Positions 14,854 to 20,335 of a stretch of DNA of 20,399 nt are shown here, piece by piece (positions within the stretch are counted from its first letter, which is position 1; each line of letters starts with the position of its first letter). Under the pieces are notes generated by a model. The model was not told the origin of the DNA. It worked only from the letters and a program-made list of their open reading frames with translations, and ran no database searches. The position numbers and the translations under genes were made by a program. Location: positions 1-20,399 of the IMG/VR virus record IMGVR_UViG_3300046804_002903; one strand, written 5' to 3'. The stretch comes from a virus.

Positions 14854-16275
14854 ATGAAACAGAATATAGACTACGGATTTGACATACAAAAATTATACTT
14901 AGAAATGATGTTGGCAGATGCAGCCACATTTGTTCGTTGCCAAAGTATTTTTGATCACACCTTATTTGACCGTAAACTGCAAAAGGCAGCAGAATTTCTA
15001 AACCATTATGTTGAAGAACATAGCGTAATGCCTACTATTGACATTATGAACGCAGCCACCGGCATCGATTTTAAACCGGGCTCAGAATTGCGAGAAGAAC
15101 ACTTTGATTGGCTAATGAATGACTTTGAAACTTTCATTCGTCACAAGGGCCTAGAACGTGCTATACTAGAGTCAGCAGACTTATTAGAAAAGGGCGAGTA
15201 CGGCCCCGTAGAAGACAAAATCAAACAGGCAGTTCAAATTGGTTTGCAAAAAGACATGGGTACTGATTATTTTGAAGATCCTCGTGCTAGACTATTAAGG
15301 ATTAAAGATAAAAATGGACAAATTTCGACGGGCTGGAAAGCTATTGATGACAAGTTATTTGGAGGCTTTAACCGTGGCGAGCTCAACATTTGGGCGGGCG
15401 GCTCAGGTGCTGGTAAATCCTTATTTCTGGCTAATCTTGGTGTCAATTATGCTCTTAGCGGATTAAATGTACTTTACTTAACATTAGAACTTAGTGAAGA
15501 ACTTGTTAGTATGCGTATTGACGCAATGGTAACTGGAGTGCCTACTAGAGAGATTTTTAAAAGCATTGATGATGTAGAAATGAAGGTTAAAATGATTGGT
15601 AAAAAATCAGGCCAACTACAGGTCAAATATATGCCTAGCGGTAAAACTGTTAATGACATACGTGCGTATCTAAAAGAATATGAAATTAAACTAGGGCGTA
15701 AAATCGACATACTATTAGTTGATTACTTGGATTTGCTTATGCCTATAAGCCGTAAAATTTCAGCAGAAAATCTCTTTATCAAAGACAAATTTGTATCAGA
15801 AGAATTGCGTAATCTAGCAGTTGAAAAGAACTGTGTACTAGTTACTGCGGCACAGTTGAACCGAGGTGCCGTAGAAGAAGTTGAGTTTGATCATAGTCAT
15901 ATTTCAGGTGGCCTGTCAAAGATTCAAACAGCAGATAATGTGTTTGGTATCTTTACGTCACGTGCTATGCGTGAACGTGGACGCTATCAAATACAACTAA
16001 TGAAGACACGTAGTTCAAGTGGTGTTGGCCAAAAGATTGACCTAGAGTTTAACATTGACACACTACGCATCACTGACCTTGTTGAAGATCACGGTAATGC
16101 TCCTAGCAGTGCAGGCACTACCTTGCTCAATCAAATTAAACAACGTGCCACCGTCGATCCTTCAACAGGTGAAGTTAATCCCAACAGCCTCGGGGCTGCA
16201 CCAAAGGTACGCAGTGAAGTTGGCAGTAGTAAACTTAGAGACTTGTTAAACAACTTGCCAACCACAGAAGTCTAA
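14854..16275 (+). CDS. 41: Replicative DNA helicase gp41 (DnaB-like)
   Basis: A 473-residue hexameric replicative helicase of T4 gp41 length (475). The N-terminal helical domain (about 1-130) has the DnaB-type pairing helices. The RecA-like motor follows, with Walker A GGSGAGKS at 182-189, the TLELSEE box near 213 and Walker B DILLVDYLDLL near 285. A later AQLNRGAVEE segment corresponds to motif H3, and a glycine-rich SGVGQK loop (about 390) follows MKTRSS. It unwinds the fork 5' to 3' on the lagging strand together with primase gp61. The tail is Pro/Ser-rich and ends in a short acidic helix (LRDLLNNLPTTEV). No clear Shine-Dalgarno precedes the ATG. Confidence 0.95.
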   Translation: MKQNIDYGFDIQKLYLEMMLADAATFVRCQSIFDHTLFDRKLQKAAEFLNHYVEEHSVMPTIDIMNAATGIDFKPGSELREEHFDWLMNDFETFIRHKGLERAILESADLLEKGEYGPVEDKIKQAVQIGLQKDMGTDYFEDPRARLLRIKDKNGQISTGWKAIDDKLFGGFNRGELNIWAGGSGAGKSLFLANLGVNYALSGLNVLYLTLELSEELVSMRIDAMVTGVPTREIFKSIDDVEMKVKMIGKKSGQLQVKYMPSGKTVNDIRAYLKEYEIKLGRKIDILLVDYLDLLMPISRKISAENLFIKDKFVSEELRNLAVEKNCVLVTAAQLNRGAVEEVEFDHSHISGGLSKIQTADNVFGIFTSRAMRERGRYQIQLMKTRSSSGVGQKIDLEFNIDTLRITDLVEDHGNAPSSAGTTLLNQIKQRATVDPSTGEVNPNSLGAAPKVRSEVGSSKLRDLLNNLPTTEV

Positions 16276-16316
16276 ACTGTTTTTGACGGTTTTTACCAGC
16301 AATTGATAAGTACGTA

Positions 16317-16322
16317 TATAAT
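16317..16322 (+). promoter_or_regulatory. TATAAT box before GNAT-like gene
   Basis: A TATAAT box lies 20 bases before the ATG at 16343. The best upstream box is TTTACC with a 19-base spacer, so support is weak. The same TATATAATAAT string occurs before gp41. Confidence 0.3.
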
Positions 16323-16342
16323 AATCCGAAGAAACACTTATC

Positions 16343-16783
16343 ATGTTGTACCATCTACGCACTACCACCGACCCTCTTATTGATCATGTTAAAGATGATC
16401 CAGTTCGTCCTCACATTCCTATCGAAAAGCGTGTTAACGATCGCAGTGAAATATTAATGCTACGCGAAGCAGAACGTGTGTTGGCCGTTACCTGCATGAC
16501 CTGGACTGACGCAGTACCCAAAGATGAACAAGACCTAGAACAAAAACCTCAAGAAGCTACAACGGCAGTTTTTTACACCATTTGGAGTTATGCTCCAGGT
16601 GCTGGCGCTAGACTGTTACGTGAAGCAGCTGATTGGTTGGTCAAAGACTTTCCTAACTTAAAAAACATAGTTACGCTCAGTCCTCAAACTGAAATGGCTC
16701 GACGCTTTCATTTGAAAAATGGCGCTAAGGTACGCAGAGAAAACACCACCAGCGTTAACTACGAGTACTACACCAAAGAATAA
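16343..16783 (+). CDS. GNAT-like acetyltransferase fold protein
   Basis: A 146-residue protein with the C-terminal half of a GNAT N-acetyltransferase. A strand (ATTAVFYTIWSY) leads to the acetyl-CoA pyrophosphate loop (PGAGARLLREAADWL), a conserved strand (LKNIVTLSP) and the motif RRFHLKNGAKVRRENTT, typical of GNAT motif B. The N-terminal part (VKDDPVRPHIPIEKR) is less typical. It would transfer an acyl group from acetyl-CoA; the target is unknown. It is the first gene after gp41 and the boundary where composition becomes more GC-rich. I recall relatives in marine T4-like phages annotated as hypothetical. Confidence 0.72.
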   Translation: MLYHLRTTTDPLIDHVKDDPVRPHIPIEKRVNDRSEILMLREAERVLAVTCMTWTDAVPKDEQDLEQKPQEATTAVFYTIWSYAPGAGARLLREAADWLVKDFPNLKNIVTLSPQTEMARRFHLKNGAKVRRENTTSVNYEYYTKE

Positions 16784-16797
16784 AAAATTCCTGTGCT

Positions 16798-16805
16798 AAT
16801 AAATA
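16798..16805 (+). promoter_or_regulatory. Late-type promoter AATAAATA for the 16810 gene
   Basis: TAATAAATA ends four bases before the ATG at 16810 and 13 bases before a second in-frame ATG at 16819. The spacing leaves almost no untranslated leader. Confidence 0.55.
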
Positions 16806-16809
16806 TTAG

Positions 16810-17055
16810 ATGCAGAGAATGTTCCCTGAATATTCTATATTTGAGCACTTGGCAGTAGTGCCCTGGCCCAATTATGACAGCCAAGTTGACTGGATCAACA
16901 ACAGTCAAACCCTTGAACGTTGGCTAAATCAATATGTGGGCGCACACTGGGTTAAATGGACTTGGGCTCAAACAGAACTACAAAAAGCCAGCGAAGCATG
17001 TGTGGCCTTTCGTTGGGACAAACATCGCACATTATTTCTTCTTCAATGGGCTTGA
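16810..17055 (+). CDS. Trp-rich small protein of unknown function
   Basis: An 81-residue protein; if the second Met (16819, MFPEYSIFEHLAVVPWPNY) is used, 78 residues. The second Met is slightly favoured by the position of the late-type promoter. It is unusually rich in Trp (about eight residues) and ends with a run of aromatic and basic residues (VAFRWDKHRTLFLLQWA). No motif is recognised. The last 24 bases overlap the end of a convergent minus-strand ORF. The late promoter suggests a late or virion-linked product. Confidence 0.62.
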   Translation: MQRMFPEYSIFEHLAVVPWPNYDSQVDWINNSQTLERWLNQYVGAHWVKWTWAQTELQKASEACVAFRWDKHRTLFLLQWA

Positions 17056-17235
17056 CCACTTGTGCAGTACAGGGTCAATTTGCCATTCAGGCTTAACTGA
17101 TATCAATAAGGGATCTAATTGAAACACTGGAGCAGGCTCAGTAAACCAGGGCCTGAATTCAAAGTGTCTGCGCCAGTCAGCATCAGGGCTAGGTGCAGAA
17201 TACCGAGGGTCGTTGATGGGATTTGTATCAGTCAT
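17032..17235 (-). CDS. Small Pro/Trp-rich protein of unknown function
   Basis: A 67-residue ORF starting MTDTNPINDPRYSAP, rich in Pro, Trp and Asp in the first half and ending in KWSSPLKKK. The composition looks like a short disordered or peptide-like phage protein. The plus-strand ORFs across the same region read as poor protein, which favours this strand. A TATAAGTA box lies four bases upstream of the ATG, sharing its TATAA core with the plus-strand late promoter at 17244. No Shine-Dalgarno is visible. Existence is likely but not certain. Confidence 0.5.
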   Translation of the reverse strand: MTDTNPINDPRYSAPSPDADWRRHFEFRPWFTEPAPVFQLDPLLISVKPEWQIDPVLHKWSSPLKKK

Positions 17236-17239
17236 ACAT

Positions 17240-17247
17240 TACTTATA
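17240..17247 (-). promoter_or_regulatory. Late-like promoter box TATAAGTA (minus)
   Basis: Minus-strand TATAAGTA, one base off the late consensus, lies four bases before the ATG at 17235. It overlaps the plus-strand TATAAATA at 17244-17251, giving a shared, divergently used A/T core. Confidence 0.35.
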
Positions 17248-17251
17248 AATA
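17244..17251 (+). promoter_or_regulatory. Late promoter TATAAATA for exported small protein
   Basis: An exact T4 late consensus lies 21 bases before the ATG at 17273, with GGGAAC between as a possible ribosome binding site. Confidence 0.65.
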
Positions 17252-17272
17252 ACTGGCACTGGGAACATAATC

Positions 17273-17578
17273 ATGAAAAAACTCTTTTTAGCCATGGCCT
17301 TTGCGCTACCCATGGCCAGCACCAACGCTGAATTTCAAATGCGCAAAATCTTGGTCTGTGATGAACGCGAAGTAATATTAGGCGCATTGAGTGAAAAGTT
17401 TAATGAAGTACCAGTTTGGACCGGTCACAGCCCTAGTCAAAAAACTGATCTTGTGCTAACGGAAAATGCCGAAACGGGCGCTTGGACTTTGGTAGAACTA
17501 ATAGACGAGCGCATAGTGTGTGTTCTAGCAGTAGGAGAGCGCACCAGCCACAAGATCAAAAGTCGGTATAGTACTTGA
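17273..17578 (+). CDS. Exported small protein with signal peptide
   Basis: A 101-residue protein with a classic type I signal peptide: MKKLF basic start, hydrophobic core LAMAFALPMA, and a likely cut after STNA (about residue 19). The mature part (about 80 residues) is a small alpha/beta protein with two Cys (CDERE, VCVLA) that could pair in the periplasm, and the segment TGAWTLVELIDERIVCVLAVG. No family is firmly recognised. It has its own exact late promoter. A late exported product of this kind could act at the host envelope (lysis, exclusion or particle release), but this is only inference. Confidence 0.75.
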   Translation: MKKLFLAMAFALPMASTNAEFQMRKILVCDEREVILGALSEKFNEVPVWTGHSPSQKTDLVLTENAETGAWTLVELIDERIVCVLAVGERTSHKIKSRYST

Positions 17579-17584
17579 ATAAAA

Positions 17585-17592
17585 CATAAATA
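17585..17592 (+). promoter_or_regulatory. Late-type promoter CATAAATA before small frameshifted ORF
   Basis: CATAAATA lies 25 bases before the ATG at 17618, and a very strong ribosome binding site (GGGAGGAAA, 17605-17613) lies between. Confidence 0.55.
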
Positions 17593-17617
17593 AGTATGCA
17601 ACAAGGGAGGAAATACT

Positions 17618-17738
17618 ATGTATAAGCGCACCCGTAAAATGTGTCATTTGGAAAATCCGCCAAACTGATGTTGCAGTAATCAATGACGAAAAATACATTA
17701 TCGGGACGGTCCCGAATAACCCAGCCCTAATAGATTAG
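17618..17738 (+). pseudogene. Small ORF apparently split by +1 frameshift in an A run
   Basis: From the ATG at 17618, preceded by a strong GGGAGGAAA site, the frame reads MYKRTRKMCHLENPPN and stops at 17668. In the +1 frame, starting after the A-run at 17636-17639, a protein-like sequence continues (CVIWKIRQTDVAVINDEKY, then IIGTVPNNPALID) to a stop at 17736-17738. That frame has no start codon of its own. Dropping one A would give a single 39-residue protein ending on the terminator hairpin. It may be a true frameshift mutation, a sequencing or assembly slip in the homopolymer, or programmed frameshifting. Confidence 0.45.
17701..17715. repeat. Perfect short inverted repeat TCGGGA-CGG-TCCCGA
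   Basis: Six perfect pairs around a three-base loop, inside the 3' part of the small split ORF and eight bases before the terminator stem. It could be an extra RNA hairpin or an operator. Confidence 0.5.
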
Positions 17739-17749
17739 GGCTTTTTTTT
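17723..17749 (+). terminator. Perfect rho-independent terminator
   Basis: AGCCCTAA (17723-17730) and TTAGGGCT (17735-17742) form a perfect eight-pair stem with a TAGA loop, followed by seven more T residues. This is the clearest terminator in the window, closing the transcript from the late promoter at 17585. Confidence 0.92.
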
Positions 17750-17760
17750 GAGGAAAAATT

Positions 17761-17955
17761 ATGACAGAAACACACCGTAGAACCATAATCAGAGCCATAA
17801 GCTGGCGCATAGTGGCCACCCTGGTAACAGCAGCGTTCACAGGCCTATCAGGCGCCATATTGATCAATATTTGGATGACACTAGCGCACTATGCACATGA
17901 GCGTGCGTGGTTAAAGCTCAAGTGGGGATTAGAGCCGCAGAGCGGAAAAGATTAG
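17761..17955 (+). CDS. DUF2061-family small membrane protein
   Basis: A 64-residue protein matching the DUF2061 pattern. A basic start (THRRTIIRAISWRIVATLVTA) carries the conserved SWR-x-x-ATL, followed by a hydrophobic segment (GLSGAILINIWMTLAHY) and the hallmark HERAWLKLKWG. It would form two short membrane helices. The family is found in bacteria, with no established biochemical role. A strong AGGAAAA ribosome binding site lies just upstream, immediately after the terminator, so it must be expressed by read-through or by an unseen promoter. Confidence 0.82.
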   Translation: MTETHRRTIIRAISWRIVATLVTAAFTGLSGAILINIWMTLAHYAHERAWLKLKWGLEPQSGKD

Positions 17956-18017
17956 AAAATCGCGAAGCGCAAAAAAGCCGCGTAGCGGTAGCGGTGCGCA
18001 CGACCCAGTGCTACTGA
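17956..18017. other. Short GC-rich intergenic stretch with imperfect hairpin
   Basis: Between the DUF2061 stop and the end of the minus-strand 54-residue gene. GCGCA (about 17962) and TGCGC (about 17994) can pair around a GC-rich core with repeated TAGCGG. No U-tract follows. It may be a weak bidirectional terminator between convergent genes. Confidence 0.35.
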
Positions 18018-18182
18018 TTAGGCCGGAACATCACGGGCCACACAGCGAGCCACTAGATCAGGTTTATTTTTTACAATGATTGTGGCCACTTCCCAACACT
18101 CTTCAAAGCGTGTGTAACTCTTCCACTCCTGTTCTTGCCCAGTGCTTAGCCAAAATACAAACAGCACATAAACAGTGGTCAT
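18018..18182 (-). CDS. 54-residue protein with hydrophobic N-terminus
   Basis: A short gene whose ATG at 18182 lies 12 bases after the stop of the metallopeptidase-like gene, with a good AAAGGAAAA ribosome binding site between. The product begins MTTVYVLFVFWLSTGQ, a signal-like or membrane segment. A polar part follows with two Cys (YTRFEECWEVA and LVARCVARDVPA) that could form a disulfide outside the cytoplasm. No family is recognised. The tight spacing indicates co-transcription with the HELTH protein and suggests a shared job at or beyond the inner membrane. Confidence 0.75.
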   Translation of the reverse strand: MTTVYVLFVFWLSTGQEQEWKSYTRFEECWEVATIIVKNKPDLVARCVARDVPA

Positions 18183-18194
18183 AATAGTTTTCCT

Positions 18195-18719
18195 TTATTG
18201 ATTAGGATGAGCTGCACAGCTTCTCTGCACCTCATCCCACATGGCATAACGTTCGCGCTCTCCGTGATACACACTGTAGACCACATCAGCAAGTGCTTTT
18301 GTTATAGCCATATATTCTCTGTTACAATGATGTTTATTATTAAAATCATGTACAAATTGACTTCTAGTATATTCCCAATTGTTTTCACGCATGATAAATG
18401 CATAGTGTGTAAGCTCATGCCCTACAGCCCAGTCTAGCATTTCATACCCATAGTTTTTTAAAGTACTGGGTGCAATGCTGATCTGCATGGGATAAGCGTC
18501 AGTGGGCAGTATGGGAAACTGAAATATCATTCTAGCACCCGGCGGCAATTCTTCTACCACAATAGGCGGCATGGGTAGGTTGGCGGGAGCACCTACTGCT
18601 TGTTTGATAAATTTCCACTCTAGTTCAATTACAGGCCAGTCTAAACCTGTGGGCCTGGCGCTGGCAAAACAAGTCCCAGTAATTAGACCAAATAACAAGG
18701 CCACAGCTAATGATCGCAT
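18195..18719 (-). CDS. Exported putative zinc metallopeptidase (HELTH motif)
   Basis: A 174-residue protein with a signal peptide (MRSLAVALLFGLITGTCFASA, likely cut near 20-21). A zincin-type motif HELTHYAFI is at 101-109 (the HExxH zinc ligands and catalytic Glu). Downstream, HHCNREYMA at 130-138 could give the third ligand (His or Glu). Cys132 and Cys168 may pair. The length after cleavage (about 153) suits a minimal zincin, and no prodomain is visible. It presumably acts in the periplasm or outside the cell, on peptides or envelope protein, but the substrate is unknown and the third ligand is not proven. AAGGA precedes the ATG and a late-type promoter lies 20 bases upstream. Confidence 0.78.
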   Translation of the reverse strand: MRSLAVALLFGLITGTCFASARPTGLDWPVIELEWKFIKQAVGAPANLPMPPIVVEELPPGARMIFQFPILPTDAYPMQISIAPSTLKNYGYEMLDWAVGHELTHYAFIMRENNWEYTRSQFVHDFNNKHHCNREYMAITKALADVVYSVYHGERERYAMWDEVQRSCAAHPNQ

Positions 18720-18738
18720 GGCACAGTCCTTAAACTAG

Positions 18739-18746
18739 TATTTATG
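18739..18746 (-). promoter_or_regulatory. Late-type promoter CATAAATA for the metallopeptidase gene pair
   Basis: The minus strand reads CATAAATACTAG, 19 bases before the ATG at 18719, followed by AAGGACTG as ribosome binding site. Confidence 0.6.
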
Positions 18747-18767
18747 TACAGGCTAAAAGGGTCTACA

Positions 18768-18803
18768 ACGCAAAAAAATTTGCCAAGTACTTGAGCTTGG
18801 TGC
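18768..18803. repeat. Copy A of AAGTACTT-centred intergenic repeat
   Basis: Contains CGCAAAAAAATTT, then AAGTACTT (18785-18792) and a nearby TTGGTG. Copies B (20211-20250) and C (20297-20335) share the layout. Read on the minus strand, CCAAG/CTTGG can pair, followed by CAAATTTTTTT, so it could also end the minus-strand gene that stops at 18804. Confidence 0.5.
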
Positions 18804-19550
18804 TTAACCGATATTGCCCTGACGAACGTCGTTAATGTTTGGTAGTGTGGCCATTACCTGGTGCGCCGTAGCAGCATCTGTAGCCCAAGGATTTAACTTG
18901 TAAAGTAGTCTTGGAGCCACATCACCGTTTAAGAACAGAGCTTGTCCCGCAGGATAAGTCAGTGCTTTGGCTATATACTCCCATCCGCTTTCATTTGGTC
19001 TATTTGGATCTGCATCAGTTCCAGTATATGCCGGCCCGGTTTGTCCACGCACAGCATCAACTAAGCGGGCAAATGGATAGCTTGACGAATTCAATGTGCC
19101 AATTGCGTCAGGATCGTGTTTGCCGTAGTATTCAGGATTGGCTTCTTTTTCAGCAAAGGCCTTGTATCGGTCCAATTGTTTCTGCTTTAGATCAGCGGCT
19201 GCTGCCTTGCCCTGTTGACGTAAGGCTGCAATAGAAGCAGTGTATCGAGCAAAAGTTTGATCCCATTTGGCCTTATCCTGTGCTTGTTCTTCTGGACTGC
19301 GACCTTGACTGGTTAACCCGTTACCAAACTCAGATATGTCCTTGTATGTGGCTTTGAGTTGTTCAGCAGTAGGAGTTACTAGTTTAGGTAATTTTTGTGC
19401 TGGCTGCGCACCTTGCGCACTCGCCCCAGGTTGTGTAGGTGCAGTAGTAGGTGGTGTTGGCGCAGCGGGAGCAACGGGTTGTGTGGGAGCTGGGATTTCA
19501 GCTTCTTTTAAGATATCTATGTATTTTCTAAAAAATCGTGGGTCACTCAT
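18804..19550 (-). CDS. Probable internal head/structural protein with propeptide-like N-terminus
   Basis: A 248-residue protein starting MSDPRFFRKYIDILKEAE. This basic amphipathic leader ends L-K-E|A, matching the (L/I)xE cleavage rule of T4 prohead protease. A long Pro/Ala/Gln/Thr linker (about 20-55) follows, then a helical charged segment (about 60-130) and a more globular C-terminal part (SSSYPFARLVDAVRG to the end). No catalytic motif was found. A late-type promoter and GAGG ribosome binding site lie directly upstream. The pattern (leader, disordered linker, domain) fits a protein packaged in the prohead, as with T4 internal proteins. This is inference; the sequence shows only the leader and composition. 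Confidence 0.75.
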   Translation of the reverse strand: MSDPRFFRKYIDILKEAEIPAPTQPVAPAAPTPPTTAPTQPGASAQGAQPAQKLPKLVTPTAEQLKATYKDISEFGNGLTSQGRSPEEQAQDKAKWDQTFARYTASIAALRQQGKAAAADLKQKQLDRYKAFAEKEANPEYYGKHDPDAIGTLNSSSYPFARLVDAVRGQTGPAYTGTDADPNRPNESGWEYIAKALTYPAGQALFLNGDVAPRLLYKLNPWATDAATAHQVMATLPNINDVRQGNIG

Positions 19551-19568
19551 GGTCTGGTCCTCATTGAG

Positions 19569-19576
19569 TATTTATG
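19569..19576 (-). promoter_or_regulatory. Late-type promoter CATAAATA (minus) of a back-to-back pair
   Basis: The minus strand reads GCATAAATACTC, 18 bases before the ATG at 19550. One base separates it from the plus-strand late promoter at 19578. Confidence 0.65.
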
Positions 19577-19577
19577 C

Positions 19578-19585
19578 TATAAATA
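19578..19585 (+). promoter_or_regulatory. Late promoter TATAAATA (plus) of a back-to-back pair
   Basis: An exact late consensus (CTATAAATA), four bases before the ATG at 19590. The normal late start site would fall on the start codon. Confidence 0.65.
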
Positions 19586-19589
19586 CACG

Positions 19590-20183
19590 ATGCGAGTAAG
19601 AGAAATATTAGAAGCGTTTGACACAGACGTGCCTGCCAACATAGAGTGGGAACAAAAGAAAGGACAAATCAATGCGTACTTTCGTGATCCTACGGGTGGT
19701 GGAAGGGGCAATATCTTGCACGATCTAAACCCGCTTAAAATACCCTACACTGAAGGACAGATGCAACAAGATCCAGTATTCAGCGATCCAGAATTGGTAA
19801 AGATACTGTCATACTATCTAACACCCCGTGTAATGAACTTGCTGGCACCTATGAGTCCTTATACTCCGGGAAGTGGTAACGAACGTTGGAAGAGCAAGTA
19901 TGACGCTATTGTAGCCATTATTGGGCCCATGCTTAAAAAGCCCAATCCAGATATTCACGCAATAATACAAGTAGTGGACAAGCAAATTCCCATAGTAGGC
20001 ATGCCAACATGGATTAAGGATGTAATACTATCAGCAGATCAACGCTATAAGCAAGCTGAACTAGCATATCAGAAGAATCAAGCAGACCGAAAGAATTGGC
20101 GACCAACAGGTGATAAGCAAGCGGGTAATTGGGTAATAGTAGACGAACCGCCGGACACAATGCCGGCACCTTTTAAGCCATAA
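19590..20183 (+). CDS. Probable structural protein with propeptide-like N-terminus
   Basis: A 197-residue protein starting MRVREILEAFD. The leader ends I-L-E|A, again fitting a T4-type prohead protease site. After a Gly-rich turn (DPTGGGRGNIL), the body is mixed helical with several Pro-rich loops. It includes LVKILSYYLTPRVMNLLAPMSPYTPGSG and a long charged helix (SADQRYKQAELAYQKNQADRK). The end is Pro-rich. No enzymatic motif is visible. The start is fixed by the leader similarity to 732 and 18804, although there is no ribosome binding site and the late promoter sits only four bases away, so translation may be leaderless. Confidence 0.75.
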   Translation: MRVREILEAFDTDVPANIEWEQKKGQINAYFRDPTGGGRGNILHDLNPLKIPYTEGQMQQDPVFSDPELVKILSYYLTPRVMNLLAPMSPYTPGSGNERWKSKYDAIVAIIGPMLKKPNPDIHAIIQVVDKQIPIVGMPTWIKDVILSADQRYKQAELAYQKNQADRKNWRPTGDKQAGNWVIVDEPPDTMPAPFKP

Positions 20184-20210
20184 TTGGTCCTGCACTGATA
20201 AAAAAATACC

Positions 20211-20250
20211 GCGCAAAAAAAATTTAGCAAGTACTTAGGGATTTGGTGGG
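20211..20250. repeat. Copy B of AAGTACTT-centred repeat
   Basis: GCGCAAAAAAAATTTAGC precedes AAGTACTT (20229-20236), followed by AGGGATTTGGTGGG. It is the closest match to copy A on its left side and to copy C on its right side. Confidence 0.5.
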
Positions 20251-20296
20251 AGAATCGGCTAGGGCAGAATGGGTCCTAGGGTCAAAAAAAATAGCC

Positions 20297-20335
20297 GCGC
20301 GAAAATAATAAAAGAAGTACTTGGCGTTTAGTGGG
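20297..20335. repeat. Copy C of AAGTACTT-centred repeat
   Basis: CGCGCGAAAATAATAAAAG precedes AAGTACTT (20315-20322), followed by GGCGTTTAGTGGGG. Its core lies 86 bases from that of copy B. Confidence 0.45.

Noticed and set aside
17119-17331. Plus-strand ORF of 70 codons crossing the late promoter at 17244
   Set aside because: It would span the late promoter and the start of the exported protein in a different frame. The minus-strand ORF and the signal-peptide gene explain the region better.
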